A program made the position numbers and the translations under genes. A DNA stretch of 7,474 bases, from the NCBI GenBank assembly GCA_023430325.1, contig JAEZAU010000110.1:1-7474 (forward strand), read 5' to 3'. Of the stretch, positions 1 through 7,282 are shown one piece after another. This stretch comes from Bacteroidota bacterium. Its GTDB lineage: Bacteria > Bacteroidota > Bacteroidia > Flavobacteriales_F > PHOS-HE28. The notes beneath the pieces were generated by a model that had not been told where the DNA came from, made no database searches, and saw nothing but the letters and a program-made list of their open reading frames with translations. Position 1 is the stretch's first letter, and every line of letters starts with the position of its first letter.

Positions 1-61
1 TCATTCATCCGGTAAACGCAGGTAATTGTTTTCGATCGATCGGAATGATGATGCGAGAACA

Positions 62-499
62 TTACTGTTCCAATCCATGATCACGAGATCCTCGTTGATG
101 TTCAAAGAATGCCTTGAAGCTGTTGGAGAATGCAAAATGATACGCCGAAGCTGAAAAGACGATGACCATAACGATCAATGGCACTTTGGCAATGGACGAT
201 ACGTTTACAGCGAACACTGAGATCAATGCCCCGATCGCGCCAATGGCGAAAAGTACAACAGCCATCCATCGTGCCCATTCTCTCCCTTTGTACACAAGCA
301 CGAGAAGTAGTACGGTCAATATGAACCTGATGATCTGCTGAATGATCTTTTTCGTAGGAACATCGGGAACTGTGACATTGTAGAAATAGATCGCGTGGAG
401 CGAAACGAAAAGTACCGCGATCGATATCCAGATTGTCCTCCTTCTTCCTATCGGAACAAGATCCTCCATGGACATTCTTCCCGAGTTGTAGCGCTTCAC
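62..499 (-). CDS. Small four-helix integral membrane protein, function unknown
   Basis: A 145-residue protein with four hydrophobic segments at about residues 22-42, 55-70, 78-98 and 105-123. Positive charges before helix 1 (GRRR, 19-21) and between helices 2 and 3 (KGREWARW, 71-78) predict both termini in the cytoplasm. There is no cleavable signal peptide. The start used is GTG at 499, whose first bases overlap the TGA of the upstream protease (GTGA, 4-base overlap), suggesting translational coupling. In-frame ATGs at 475 and 469 are credible alternatives and would still keep all four helices. Aromatic/Arg motifs like KGREWARW are common in small Bacteroidota membrane proteins of unknown role, and I do not recognise a named family. 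It is the last gene of the protease operon, so a role linked to the exported proteases is possible but unproven. Confidence 0.75.
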   Translation of the reverse strand: MKRYNSGRMSMEDLVPIGRRRTIWISIAVLFVSLHAIYFYNVTVPDVPTKKIIQQIIRFILTVLLLVLVYKGREWARWMAVVLFAIGAIGALISVFAVNVSSIAKVPLIVMVIVFSASAYHFAFSNSFKAFFEHQRGSRDHGLEQ

Positions 500-2715
500 C
501 GCTGCACCACCACCCGCTTCACCGCACGCTGCCCGTTGGCCATCACTTCCAACAGGTAAACGCCTTCGGCGAGACTTGAAAGATCGATAGTCACGTTACG
601 ATCGAAGCCGCTGAGATCGCGTTCGCTGATGATGCGTCCTACGCCATCGATCAACGTCACCTGGTCAAGAGCGATCGCGCTGTACAGGTTCAATTGACCG
701 TTCGTGGGGTTCGGGTACAGTTCGATCGCATCAAGGAGTTCGATCTCTGCAACGTTCACTGCTTCGAGGCAGAAGACATCGGTGTTGCCATCGCCATACT
801 CGCCGTTGTTCATCACGAAGACATGGCCGGTCGCCGTCTGGATCATGTAATTCCCTTCGCCGCTATCGCAGCAGATCCCATCACCAAAGACATCTTCGAT
901 GGTGAAGGTGTAACAGCCATTGCTCAGGCACATCGGCACTTCGATCATCTCCTCGTTGTTCCCGTTCTGGTACGGACCGCCGGAGAAAAGTTCCACGCCG
1001 GTGGGGCTCATCAAGTTCCAGGTGATGTCCGATCCGTAACTGTCCTGTGTGATCTGCAACAGCACATTCTCACTGGGCCAGCTCGCGGTTATCGGCACGC
1101 TCCATTGATCGTTCTCTGGCACCTGGTCCATGTTGCCGTTCGGAGAATGTGTGAAGGCCACGAGCGTGTGATCACCCGGCGGAATGGCGATCGGTGGCAG
1201 CATGTAATTGTAGGTCTGTCCGGGCAGGAGGCTTCCTGTCCAGATCACGTTGTTCAGTGCTGTTCCCTGCACGCCGTAATCCACAAGAATGGAGGTGACC
1301 ACATTGATGCCGTTGTTCTTCAAGGTGATCTGCGGCTGAATGAGGCTGTCGCCGCAAAGCAATGCCGGAATGTTGGTGATCGATGTGACCGCACCATCGA
1401 AATAGATCGGCACCACCACCTCGGTGAAATCGATGCCTGGTACTTGTGCGCCGCAGTTACCAAGCCATTGTTCAATGATCGGATAGCTCAGGTCGAAGCG
1501 CCCATAAGCTGCTGTATTCGTATCACCACACGTTCCGAAACCACCGATCAACTGGCCCACCAGAAGTCCGTTCTCGCCCCAAAGACCGCTGCCCGAAGAT
1601 CCGGATTCCGTAAGGCCTTCAGCGAACATGCCCACGCGCCACGCTTCATGGTCGGTACCGCCAACTGTCGCCGTCTCTTGATAGATCGGATCGAAGGAGC
1701 GTGAGATCTTCTTGATGTCTCCCATCGGGTGATGGATGCCTGTTGCCTGCTGAGATACTGCGCCTGAATTATCCCAACCGCTGTAGAACACCTCATAGTC
1801 ATCCGGTGGAACATCGCCCAGCCGAAGGAAGGCCATATCCGTGGGAAGATGATCCGCCAGAAGTTCAGCGCCCGAGATACTCTGGGTCTGATCCACGAAA
1901 GTTGTCGGATCGCAATCAGGACTGTCCCAGTTGAAGACGAACACCCAGTTCGCCACTGATGATCCCAGGCAGTGTTTTGCAGTGAGGATGTAAGGGGTGC
2001 CGTCGGAAAGACAGTTGGTGACCAGCGTTCCGGTACAGGAGCTTCCACCGGTATTGATGCGCACCACTGATCGGATCTGATCACGCCAGGCATCGCCTTC
2101 GGGGCAGATCACGTTCACCTGGCAGGCGCCACTGTCGCCAAAATCACGCGAACTCAATTGATCGCGGTAGCCGTGAGTAACCTGGCCTATCTCCAGTACC
2201 CCCAGGCCGCGAACAGTGTTCGGCTCGAAGTATTCAACCGTGATGCGCTCTCCTTGCAATTGGTCAACGGCCATGGTGGTGCGCCCGTTGGAAGCGGCCA
2301 TGAAGGCTCCACGCTGCACACCGCGCTCGTTGTACAGAAATACCAGCGCGCCTTCAGGGACCACATAGCGGCTGAAAACAAGGCCAATGCTGAATGCATC
2401 CGGGCAATGCAAGGTGAGGCGCCAGAGCCGGTCCCCATTCTCGAATTCGGTCCAAGTGCCCTGGTCCATGCCGATCTGAACGGTATGGTTGAAGCCGAAG
2501 CGGAACGGCGCCGGAATGCCAGAGGCCATGCGCAATTCATCTTCTGCCAGCAACGCTTCAGCATCCACCGCCGGTAATTGGACCACAGGCGCAGGATCGA
2601 TGTGCGGACCACGCTCCATGAGGCCGAAGGCCAGGCCTCCGTACGATATCTGGGCTTCCGCCGAAAAAATGCCGGGTATCAGAAATGCAGATACGAGAAG
2701 GCGTGAAATGCGCAT
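496..2715 (-). CDS. T9SS-secreted API-like serine protease with divergent S1 pocket
   Basis: A 739-residue secreted protease. The signal peptide is residues 1-21 (cut AEA|Q), followed by a propeptide region to about 190. The chymotrypsin-fold catalytic domain (about 191-425) resembles Achromobacter protease I (lysyl endopeptidase). The triad is His248 (TAKHC), Asp293 (PTDMAFL) and Ser374 (GSSGSG). Cysteines 198, 204, 227, 249, 268 and 396 match the six of that enzyme, with an extra pair at 235 and 421. A CARDB-like beta domain (about 430-545), a GDGICC-motif domain (about 549-651) and a type A sorting domain (about 656-739, starting near YPNPTNG) follow. The API aspartate that selects lysine (Asp225) aligns with Ala402 (TAAYGR), and a Trp conserved in its two sister proteins is Phe364. 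Activity is therefore likely, but lysine specificity is doubtful. It probably acts outside the cell or on the outer membrane surface. Start: ATG at 2715, directly before the signal peptide. Confidence 0.9.
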   Translation of the reverse strand: MRISRLLVSAFLIPGIFSAEAQISYGGLAFGLMERGPHIDPAPVVQLPAVDAEALLAEDELRMASGIPAPFRFGFNHTVQIGMDQGTWTEFENGDRLWRLTLHCPDAFSIGLVFSRYVVPEGALVFLYNERGVQRGAFMAASNGRTTMAVDQLQGERITVEYFEPNTVRGLGVLEIGQVTHGYRDQLSSRDFGDSGACQVNVICPEGDAWRDQIRSVVRINTGGSSCTGTLVTNCLSDGTPYILTAKHCLGSSVANWVFVFNWDSPDCDPTTFVDQTQSISGAELLADHLPTDMAFLRLGDVPPDDYEVFYSGWDNSGAVSQQATGIHHPMGDIKKISRSFDPIYQETATVGGTDHEAWRVGMFAEGLTESGSSGSGLWGENGLLVGQLIGGFGTCGDTNTAAYGRFDLSYPIIEQWLGNCGAQVPGIDFTEVVVPIYFDGAVTSITNIPALLCGDSLIQPQITLKNNGINVVTSILVDYGVQGTALNNVIWTGSLLPGQTYNYMLPPIAIPPGDHTLVAFTHSPNGNMDQVPENDQWSVPITASWPSENVLLQITQDSYGSDITWNLMSPTGVELFSGGPYQNGNNEEMIEVPMCLSNGCYTFTIEDVFGDGICCDSGEGNYMIQTATGHVFVMNNGEYGDGNTDVFCLEAVNVAEIELLDAIELYPNPTNGQLNLYSAIALDQVTLIDGVGRIISERDLSGFDRNVTIDLSSLAEGVYLLEVMANGQRAVKRVVVQR

Positions 2716-2733
2716 GGGAACGTGGATTCGGCT

Positions 2734-2762
2734 GAAATATACACGCTTCCCCGGAACTGCAA
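2734..2762 (-). promoter_or_regulatory. Weak candidate Bacteroidota-type internal promoter
   Basis: On the minus strand TATATTTC (2741-2734) resembles the Bacteroidota -7 consensus TAnnTTTG. A TTG (2762-2760) lies 18 bases upstream as a possible -33 element. The start codon of the 739-residue protease follows 18 bases after it. The spacing is slightly short and the last consensus base is wrong, so this may be chance in a 64-base intergenic gap. If real it would let the downstream paralogue be expressed apart from the rest of the operon. Confidence 0.22.
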
Positions 2763-2779
2763 GGGATCTTGATCTTTTC

Positions 2780-4993
2780 CTATCGCTGGATCATCACTGG
2801 TCTCACCTCACGCTGGCCGTCAGCAGTTATCTGCATCAAATAGATGCCTTCGGACAAAGCTGAAAGATCGATACGAACGATCCGATCGGAATGCCGAAGA
2901 TCCCGTTCGTTGATGATGCGGCCCATGCCATCGAAGAGCGTCACGTGATCCAGGCCGATGGAACTGCGCAGGGTAACGACATCGGTGGCCGGATTTGGGA
3001 ATACCTCGACCGAAGCTGAAAGTGCAATCTCTTCCACAGCGACCGCTTCAAGACAAAAAACATCGGTGTTGCCATCGCCGTATTCGCCATTGTTCATCAC
3101 GAAGACATGCGATCCATCGCTGGTCTGTATGATGTACTCCCCTTCGCCATTCGCGCAGCAGATGCCGTCGCCGAACTCATCTTCGATCGTGAACGTGTAG
3201 CAGCCGTTGCTGAGGCAGAACGGCACTTCGATAACTTCACCATTATTACCGTTCTGGTAAGGGCCGCCGGAATACAGTTCCTCGCCACCGGGACTTGTCA
3301 AATTCCAGGTGATATCCGAGCCGTATTCATCCTGTGTGATCAAGAGGACGACCGTTTCGCTGGGCGAATTCACCGTAAAGGCGAAAGTCCATATGTCGTT
3401 CTCAGGTACCTGGTCCATGTCACCGTTCGGTGAGGCGCTGGAGATCTCCAGGATGTGTTCGCCGGGCGGAACGATGATCGGTGGCAATTGGAAATTAAAG
3501 GTCTGGCCCGGTTGCAGGCTGCCTGTCCAGATGATGGTCTCGGGAACGCCTCCTTGAAGACCATAGGTAACGATGATCGAGGTTACCACTTCCGAGCCGT
3601 TGTTCTTCAAGGTGATCTGCGGGTGGATGAGACTGTCGCCACAGAGAAGCTCGGGCACATTAGTGATGGAAGTAACGGCCGCATCGATGACCACTGGCGG
3701 TTCCTCGTTCGGATCGAACCCGGTCAACGTATCGCCACAAGCCCCCAGCCATTGTTCCAGCAACGGATAACTGAGATCGAAACGGCCGTAATAATCATCC
3801 ACTGAATTGGTGCAATTGGCGGCACCGCCGAAAAGCTGGCCTACGAGCTGTTTGTTCTGGTTCCACAAGCCGCTGCCTGAAGAGCCTTGTTCGGTGGTGC
3901 CTTCATCCCACACGGCCACATGCCATACATCCGCACCACTGAACGTGGATGTGGTCACAGGGTTGAACGAATGGGAGATCTTCTTGATATCGCCTTGCGG
4001 ATGATGGATGCCAGTTACCTGCGTGGCCGGCGTTGTCGAATTGTCCCAACCGCTGTAATACACTTCATATTCCAATGGTGGAACTTCATCCAACTGCAGG
4101 AAGGCCATGTCAGTTCCGGCGCTGTTGGCCAGCAGGGTGGATCCCGAAACGGTGTTGTCCATCGGCGCGTTCTCGGTGGGGTCGCACGTGGGGCTGTCCC
4201 AATTGAAGGTGAAGATCCAATTCTCCACGGGTGATCCGAGGCAATGATCCGCCGTTAGGAAGTATGGCGTTCCGTCGTTGTTGCAGTTGTTGAGCAGTGT
4301 GCCGGTGCAGAAGCCGCCGCCAACGTTCACCATGGCAACAGCACGTATCTGATCGCGCCAGTCATCGCCTTCGGGACAGATCACATTGATGTTGCAGGAG
4401 CCGCTGTCACCGAACCCACGCAGGATCTTCTTCACGTCCCTGTAGGCGTGTGTCACTTTCCCGATCCGCAGTTCACCCAGACCACGCACTGAAGCTGGTT
4501 CGAAATATTCGATGGTGATCTGTTCACCGTTGACCTGGTCCACGGCGAAAGTTGAACGGCCAGCGGGCGCCTGTTTGAAGGAACCATGTTGCTCGCCCTC
4601 ATCATTGTACAGGAACACAAGGCCACCCGCCGGAATGATATATCGATCGAAGACCACACCGATGCTGAACGCATCCGGGCAACGCAATTGGATCCGCCAG
4701 ATGCGGTCTCCGTTATCGAATTCCGTCCAGACTCCTTGATCCATTCCTATGGATACTTCGTGGATATATCCGAACCGGAACGGGGCTGCCTTGCCGGAAG
4801 CGATCCGCGCTTCATCTTCGGCCAGAAGCAAGGCGGCATCCACGGCAGGCAATTCGATCACCGGAGCATCATCAAGATGCGGAGATCCGATCATCAGGCC
4901 GAACGCGGTTCCCCCGTGTGAGATCTGCGCGGTGGAATAGAGCGAAGCGCTGAAGATCGAGAGTGCAATTCCAATGGAGCGTAGCATGATCAT
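2780..4993 (-). CDS. T9SS-secreted API-like (lysyl endopeptidase-type) serine protease
   Basis: A 737-residue secreted protease and close paralogue of the next gene downstream. The signal peptide ends near residue 22 (YSTA|Q). A propeptide runs to about 192, then the catalytic domain to about 420. The triad is His250 (TADHC), Asp295 (GTDMAFL) and Ser372 (GSSGSG). All six API disulfide cysteines have counterparts (200, 206, 229, 251, 270, 394), plus a pair at 237 and 419. Asp400 (DDYYGR) aligns with API Asp225, which sets lysine specificity, and Lys188, Lys189 and Arg192 lie just before the expected mature N-terminus. Cleavage after lysine and self-maturation are therefore plausible. A CARDB-like domain (about 432-543), a GDGICC domain (about 546-649) and a type A sorting domain (about 655-737) follow. 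Start: ATG at 4993, with ATG at 4987 equally possible. The open frame continues upstream, but the signal peptide places the start here. It lies 55 bases after the preceding protease gene. Confidence 0.9.
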   Translation of the reverse strand: MIMLRSIGIALSIFSASLYSTAQISHGGTAFGLMIGSPHLDDAPVIELPAVDAALLLAEDEARIASGKAAPFRFGYIHEVSIGMDQGVWTEFDNGDRIWRIQLRCPDAFSIGVVFDRYIIPAGGLVFLYNDEGEQHGSFKQAPAGRSTFAVDQVNGEQITIEYFEPASVRGLGELRIGKVTHAYRDVKKILRGFGDSGSCNINVICPEGDDWRDQIRAVAMVNVGGGFCTGTLLNNCNNDGTPYFLTADHCLGSPVENWIFTFNWDSPTCDPTENAPMDNTVSGSTLLANSAGTDMAFLQLDEVPPLEYEVYYSGWDNSTTPATQVTGIHHPQGDIKKISHSFNPVTTSTFSGADVWHVAVWDEGTTEQGSSGSGLWNQNKQLVGQLFGGAANCTNSVDDYYGRFDLSYPLLEQWLGACGDTLTGFDPNEEPPVVIDAAVTSITNVPELLCGDSLIHPQITLKNNGSEVVTSIIVTYGLQGGVPETIIWTGSLQPGQTFNFQLPPIIVPPGEHILEISSASPNGDMDQVPENDIWTFAFTVNSPSETVVLLITQDEYGSDITWNLTSPGGEELYSGGPYQNGNNGEVIEVPFCLSNGCYTFTIEDEFGDGICCANGEGEYIIQTSDGSHVFVMNNGEYGDGNTDVFCLEAVAVEEIALSASVEVFPNPATDVVTLRSSIGLDHVTLFDGMGRIINERDLRHSDRIVRIDLSALSEGIYLMQITADGQREVRPVMIQR

Positions 4994-5048
4994 GCGTTCG
5001 AGTTTCCCGAAGTTATGATGGAGTGGAAGCCACAGGGGATCGATCGGC

Positions 5049-6611
5049 CTAACGGTCCAGCACGAAACGTTCCACCTTCTTGAATTCCGGGGTCTGCAAC
5101 TCGATGAAATAGATCCCGGCATTCTGCGCGGAAAGGTCGAGTTGGATGTTTCTGCTTGCGATCCGCTCCTGAAGTACGATACCGCCCAATGCATTCATCA
5201 CGCGAATGTTCCCGGAAGGCGATCCAGGGATCTTGATGTTGATGATGCCATTGCTCGGGTTGGGGGATAGGATCATATCCTCCTGGTGATCCGCCGTTGC
5301 GATCGAAGTGGAACTGTCAGGCCAGCCTACCAGTTGGTTCCCGCAATTGCCCAGCCAGGGTTCAAGCACTGGATAGCTCACGCTGAACTTGCCGTAATAA
5401 TCATTGAAATTGAAGGAACAGCTTGCCTGGCCTCCCCAAAGCTGTCCGATCAACAGGCCATTGGTCTGGTTCCAGATCCCACTGCCACTGCTTCCGCCTT
5501 CGGTGGTGCCATCATCCCAAGCGGCCACTTCCCAGTAGTTTAGACTGCCTGATGTGCCACCGTTCTGGTTGGTGCCTGTGACCGGTTGGTCCTCATGGGA
5601 GATCTTCTTGATATCGCCGCTCGGATGGTGGATCGCCACAACGGGGGCTGGAGTGTTGCTCCGGTCCCAACCGGTATAGAACACATTGTAGGAGGCAGGT
5701 GGAACAGCATTCAACTCCAAAAGTGCAACATCGGAAGTGGCACTTTGGGCCTTCAAGCTCGAACCCGAAACGGTTTGGTTCGTCGGTCCGTTCTGATTCT
5801 GTGCGCACACTGGACTTTCCCAGTTGAAGCGGAACACCCAATTGCTCACGCTGCCGAAAACACAGTGGTTAGCAGTGAGGAAATAAGGTGTTCCATCGTT
5901 CGCGCAATTATTGATCAGCTGGCCGGTACACAGGCCGCTGCCACCCACGGTGATCATGGCCACCGACCGGATCTGGTCGCGGAACAGATCGCCTTGTGGA
6001 CAGATGACGTTCCGGTTGCAACTGCCGCTGTCTCCAAGGCCGCGCATCTTTCCAAGCACATCACGATAAGCGTGTGTCACCTGACCGATCCGCAGACTTC
6101 CGGTTCCGGCCACGGCCGCTGGTTCTTGGTATTCGATCGTGATCCTTTCACCGGCGATCTGGGTAACACCCATGGAATGCTGACCACCTGAACTTTCCTG
6201 GGTGAATGCGCCGAGGTGTTCGCCTTCTTCATTGTAAACGAAGACGCGCGCACCATCAGGCACCACGTAATCATGGAATTCGAAATTGATGCTGTATGCA
6301 CCAGGGCATTCGATCGAGAGCTGCCAGATGCGATCGCCGTTCACCAAAGTAGTCCATGTTCCGCTGTTCTGCAGATCCAGATCGGTGGCATGGTTGAAGC
6401 CGAAGCGCCATGGGTCTTTCACACCGTTGGCGGCACGCTCTTCATCTTCGGAGATCAGGCGGGCCACGTCCACTTCAGGCATTACCACCACCTGCGCGGG
6501 CGCTAAGGAAGCGGGGTGTTCGAACGCATATGGTCTACCGCCGAAGGATGCCTGGCCAACTGCCACGGCCGCGAGAAGGAATGAAGCCGCCGAAAGGGTA
6601 AAATGTTTCAT
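5049..6611 (-). CDS. T9SS-secreted API-like serine protease, short form
   Basis: A 520-residue secreted protease, the first gene of the minus-strand operon. The signal peptide is 1-21 (GQA|S), with a propeptide to about 190 and a catalytic domain from about 191 to 425. The triad is His249 (TANHC), Asp294 (TSDVALL) and Ser375 (GSSGSG). API-type cysteines are at 198, 204, 228, 250, 269 and 398, with the extra pair at 236 and 423. Asp404 (NDYYGK) aligns with the lysine-selecting Asp225 of API, and Lys188 and Arg190 precede the expected mature N-terminus. Unlike its two neighbours it has no CARDB-like or GDGICC module. A short linker leads straight to a type A sorting domain (about 445-520, LSPNPSNG to VERFVLDR). 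The open frame runs upstream to 6842 into marR, but those 77 residues are basic and out of character, and the signal peptide fixes the start at ATG 6611. The regulator diverges 189 bases away. Confidence 0.92.
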   Translation of the reverse strand: MKHFTLSAASFLLAAVAVGQASFGGRPYAFEHPASLAPAQVVVMPEVDVARLISEDEERAANGVKDPWRFGFNHATDLDLQNSGTWTTLVNGDRIWQLSIECPGAYSINFEFHDYVVPDGARVFVYNEEGEHLGAFTQESSGGQHSMGVTQIAGERITIEYQEPAAVAGTGSLRIGQVTHAYRDVLGKMRGLGDSGSCNRNVICPQGDLFRDQIRSVAMITVGGSGLCTGQLINNCANDGTPYFLTANHCVFGSVSNWVFRFNWESPVCAQNQNGPTNQTVSGSSLKAQSATSDVALLELNAVPPASYNVFYTGWDRSNTPAPVVAIHHPSGDIKKISHEDQPVTGTNQNGGTSGSLNYWEVAAWDDGTTEGGSSGSGIWNQTNGLLIGQLWGGQASCSFNFNDYYGKFSVSYPVLEPWLGNCGNQLVGWPDSSTSIATADHQEDMILSPNPSNGIINIKIPGSPSGNIRVMNALGGIVLQERIASRNIQLDLSAQNAGIYFIELQTPEFKKVERFVLDR

Positions 6612-6763
6612 AGATCGAAGCAAATGGGGATCGCGAAGATACCCCGCCAATAGACCAGTTGCATGCGGATAACGTTGCCCTGCTTGGAAAGCTTTTTGGC
6701 CTTGTCGGGATGATGCAAGGAGAGGCGAGCTGCGATCATCTTGAAATGGCTTGGTAGCAGAAA

Positions 6764-6789
6764 AACATATGAATGGCCATACATATGTT
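6764..6789. promoter_or_regulatory. Probable MarR operator, upstream copy
   Basis: A 26-bp palindrome with a single mismatched pair, in the intergenic region between marR and the protease operon. It consists of CATATG (6766-6771) and CATATG (6782-6787) around an ATGGCCAT centre (6773-6780). It ends 11 bases before the marR ATG and lies directly upstream of TATCTTTA (6789-6796), a near match to the Bacteroidota -7 element. A bound dimer would therefore block the -33 region. Size and symmetry fit MarR-family dimers. It is 153 bases upstream of the protease start, so control of that operon is possible but less certain than autorepression. I found no clear promoter for the protease operon here. 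The core 6765-6788 is repeated in reverse complement at 7258-7281. Confidence 0.7.
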
Positions 6790-6800
6790 ATCTTTAGAAT

Positions 6801-7241
6801 ATGACAGATCTTCAGGCTGAACTTAACCAATGTCTTTTCCATTGTTCATCGGCGCTCTACCGATGGCTGGGAAAACTGGCTGATGAAAACTTCAAGGCGG
6901 TTGAACTTACACCGACACAAGGATTCATCTTGATCGTATTGAAACAGGCACCAGGAATTTCGGTAATGGACCTTGCCGAGACCCTTCAATTGGATCAAAG
7001 CACGATCACCAAAGCCCTTGATCGTATGAAGGATAAGGGTTTGATCTGGCGGGAGATCAAGGGACGAAGTGTGGAGATCTTCGCAACCGATCATGGGATC
7101 AAGAAAGAGGCGGATGCTCTGGCCGCATGGAAAAAGCTTCAGTTCTCCTACGGCCAGATCACAGGAGCTGCACATGCACGCGCAGTGGCAGGATCGATCG
7201 AAGTGGTCTTGAATGACCTTAGAGAATTCCGGTCAAAGTGA
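6801..7241 (+). CDS. MarR-family winged helix-turn-helix transcriptional regulator
   Basis: A 146-residue protein with MarR architecture. An N-terminal dimerisation helix (about 3-34) is followed by a winged helix-turn-helix (about 35-100), in which DQSTITKALDRMKDKG (65-80) is the recognition-helix region and WREIKGRSVEIFATD (83-97) forms the wing. A C-terminal dimerisation helix closes it (about 100-143). Such proteins bind palindromes as dimers and usually repress their own and a neighbouring transcript until a ligand or oxidant releases them. Cys11 and Cys15 lie in the first helix, near where OhrR-type regulators carry their sensing cysteine, but the alignment is not exact and the effector is unknown. 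The gene is divergent from the protease operon, is flanked by two copies of a palindromic site, and converges on uvrB. There is no Shine-Dalgarno sequence. The ATG at 6801 gives a normal family length. Confidence 0.9.
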   Translation: MTDLQAELNQCLFHCSSALYRWLGKLADENFKAVELTPTQGFILIVLKQAPGISVMDLAETLQLDQSTITKALDRMKDKGLIWREIKGRSVEIFATDHGIKKEADALAAWKKLQFSYGQITGAAHARAVAGSIEVVLNDLREFRSK

Positions 7242-7256
7242 CAGGAAGGTGACCCG

Positions 7257-7282
7257 GACATATGTATGGCCATTCATATGTC
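7257..7282. promoter_or_regulatory. Probable MarR operator, downstream copy / 3' palindrome
   Basis: A 26-bp palindrome with one mismatched pair, starting 16 bases after the marR stop. Its core 7258-7281 is the exact reverse complement of the upstream site (6765-6788), with the same CATATG-N10-CATATG layout. It lies between two convergent genes, so it is not an obvious promoter operator. It could be a second binding site for looping or titration, a roadblock for transcription, or a 3' hairpin in the marR transcript. It lacks a following T tract, so a standard intrinsic terminator is not supported. Confidence 0.6.

Larger units (their letters stand above)
500..4993 (-). repeat. Tandem gene duplication (two long protease paralogues)
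   Basis: The genes at 496-2715 and 2780-4993 are direct tandem copies, collinear along their whole length including signal peptide, both extra modules and sorting domain. DNA similarity is strongest in the 3' half: 777-825 and 3061-3109 differ at only 3 of 49 positions. The catalytic and propeptide regions have diverged more. The spacer upstream of each copy is unrelated by eye. Confidence 0.75.

Noticed and set aside
1..78. 25-codon frame on the minus strand ending in TGA at position 1 (MDWNSNVLASS...), or a frameshifted tail of the membrane protein
   Set aside because: The membrane protein already ends naturally a few residues after its last helix (FKAFFEHQR). The mini-frame has no start signal beyond an ATG overlapping that gene and no recognisable motif.
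694..1704. 336-codon open frame on the plus strand, antisense to the 739-residue protease
   Set aside because: It is a shadow of the protease reading frame. The duplicated gene shows the same antisense frame broken into pieces, the translation lacks domain features, and the minus-strand product has signal peptide, triad and sorting domain.
4994..5194. N-terminal 67-residue extension of the second protease
   Set aside because: It overlaps the end of the upstream protease in another frame and would bury the signal peptide beginning at MIMLRSIG.
6612..6842. N-terminal 77-residue extension of the first protease into marR
   Set aside because: The extension overlaps the divergent regulator and its operator, and the real start is set by a clear signal peptide at MKHFTLSAAS.
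6764..7282. Small mobile element or invertible cassette defined by the 24-bp inverted repeats around marR
   Set aside because: No flanking target duplication is visible, no transposase or recombinase is present, and each repeat is itself a palindrome of operator size, which an operator explains more simply.
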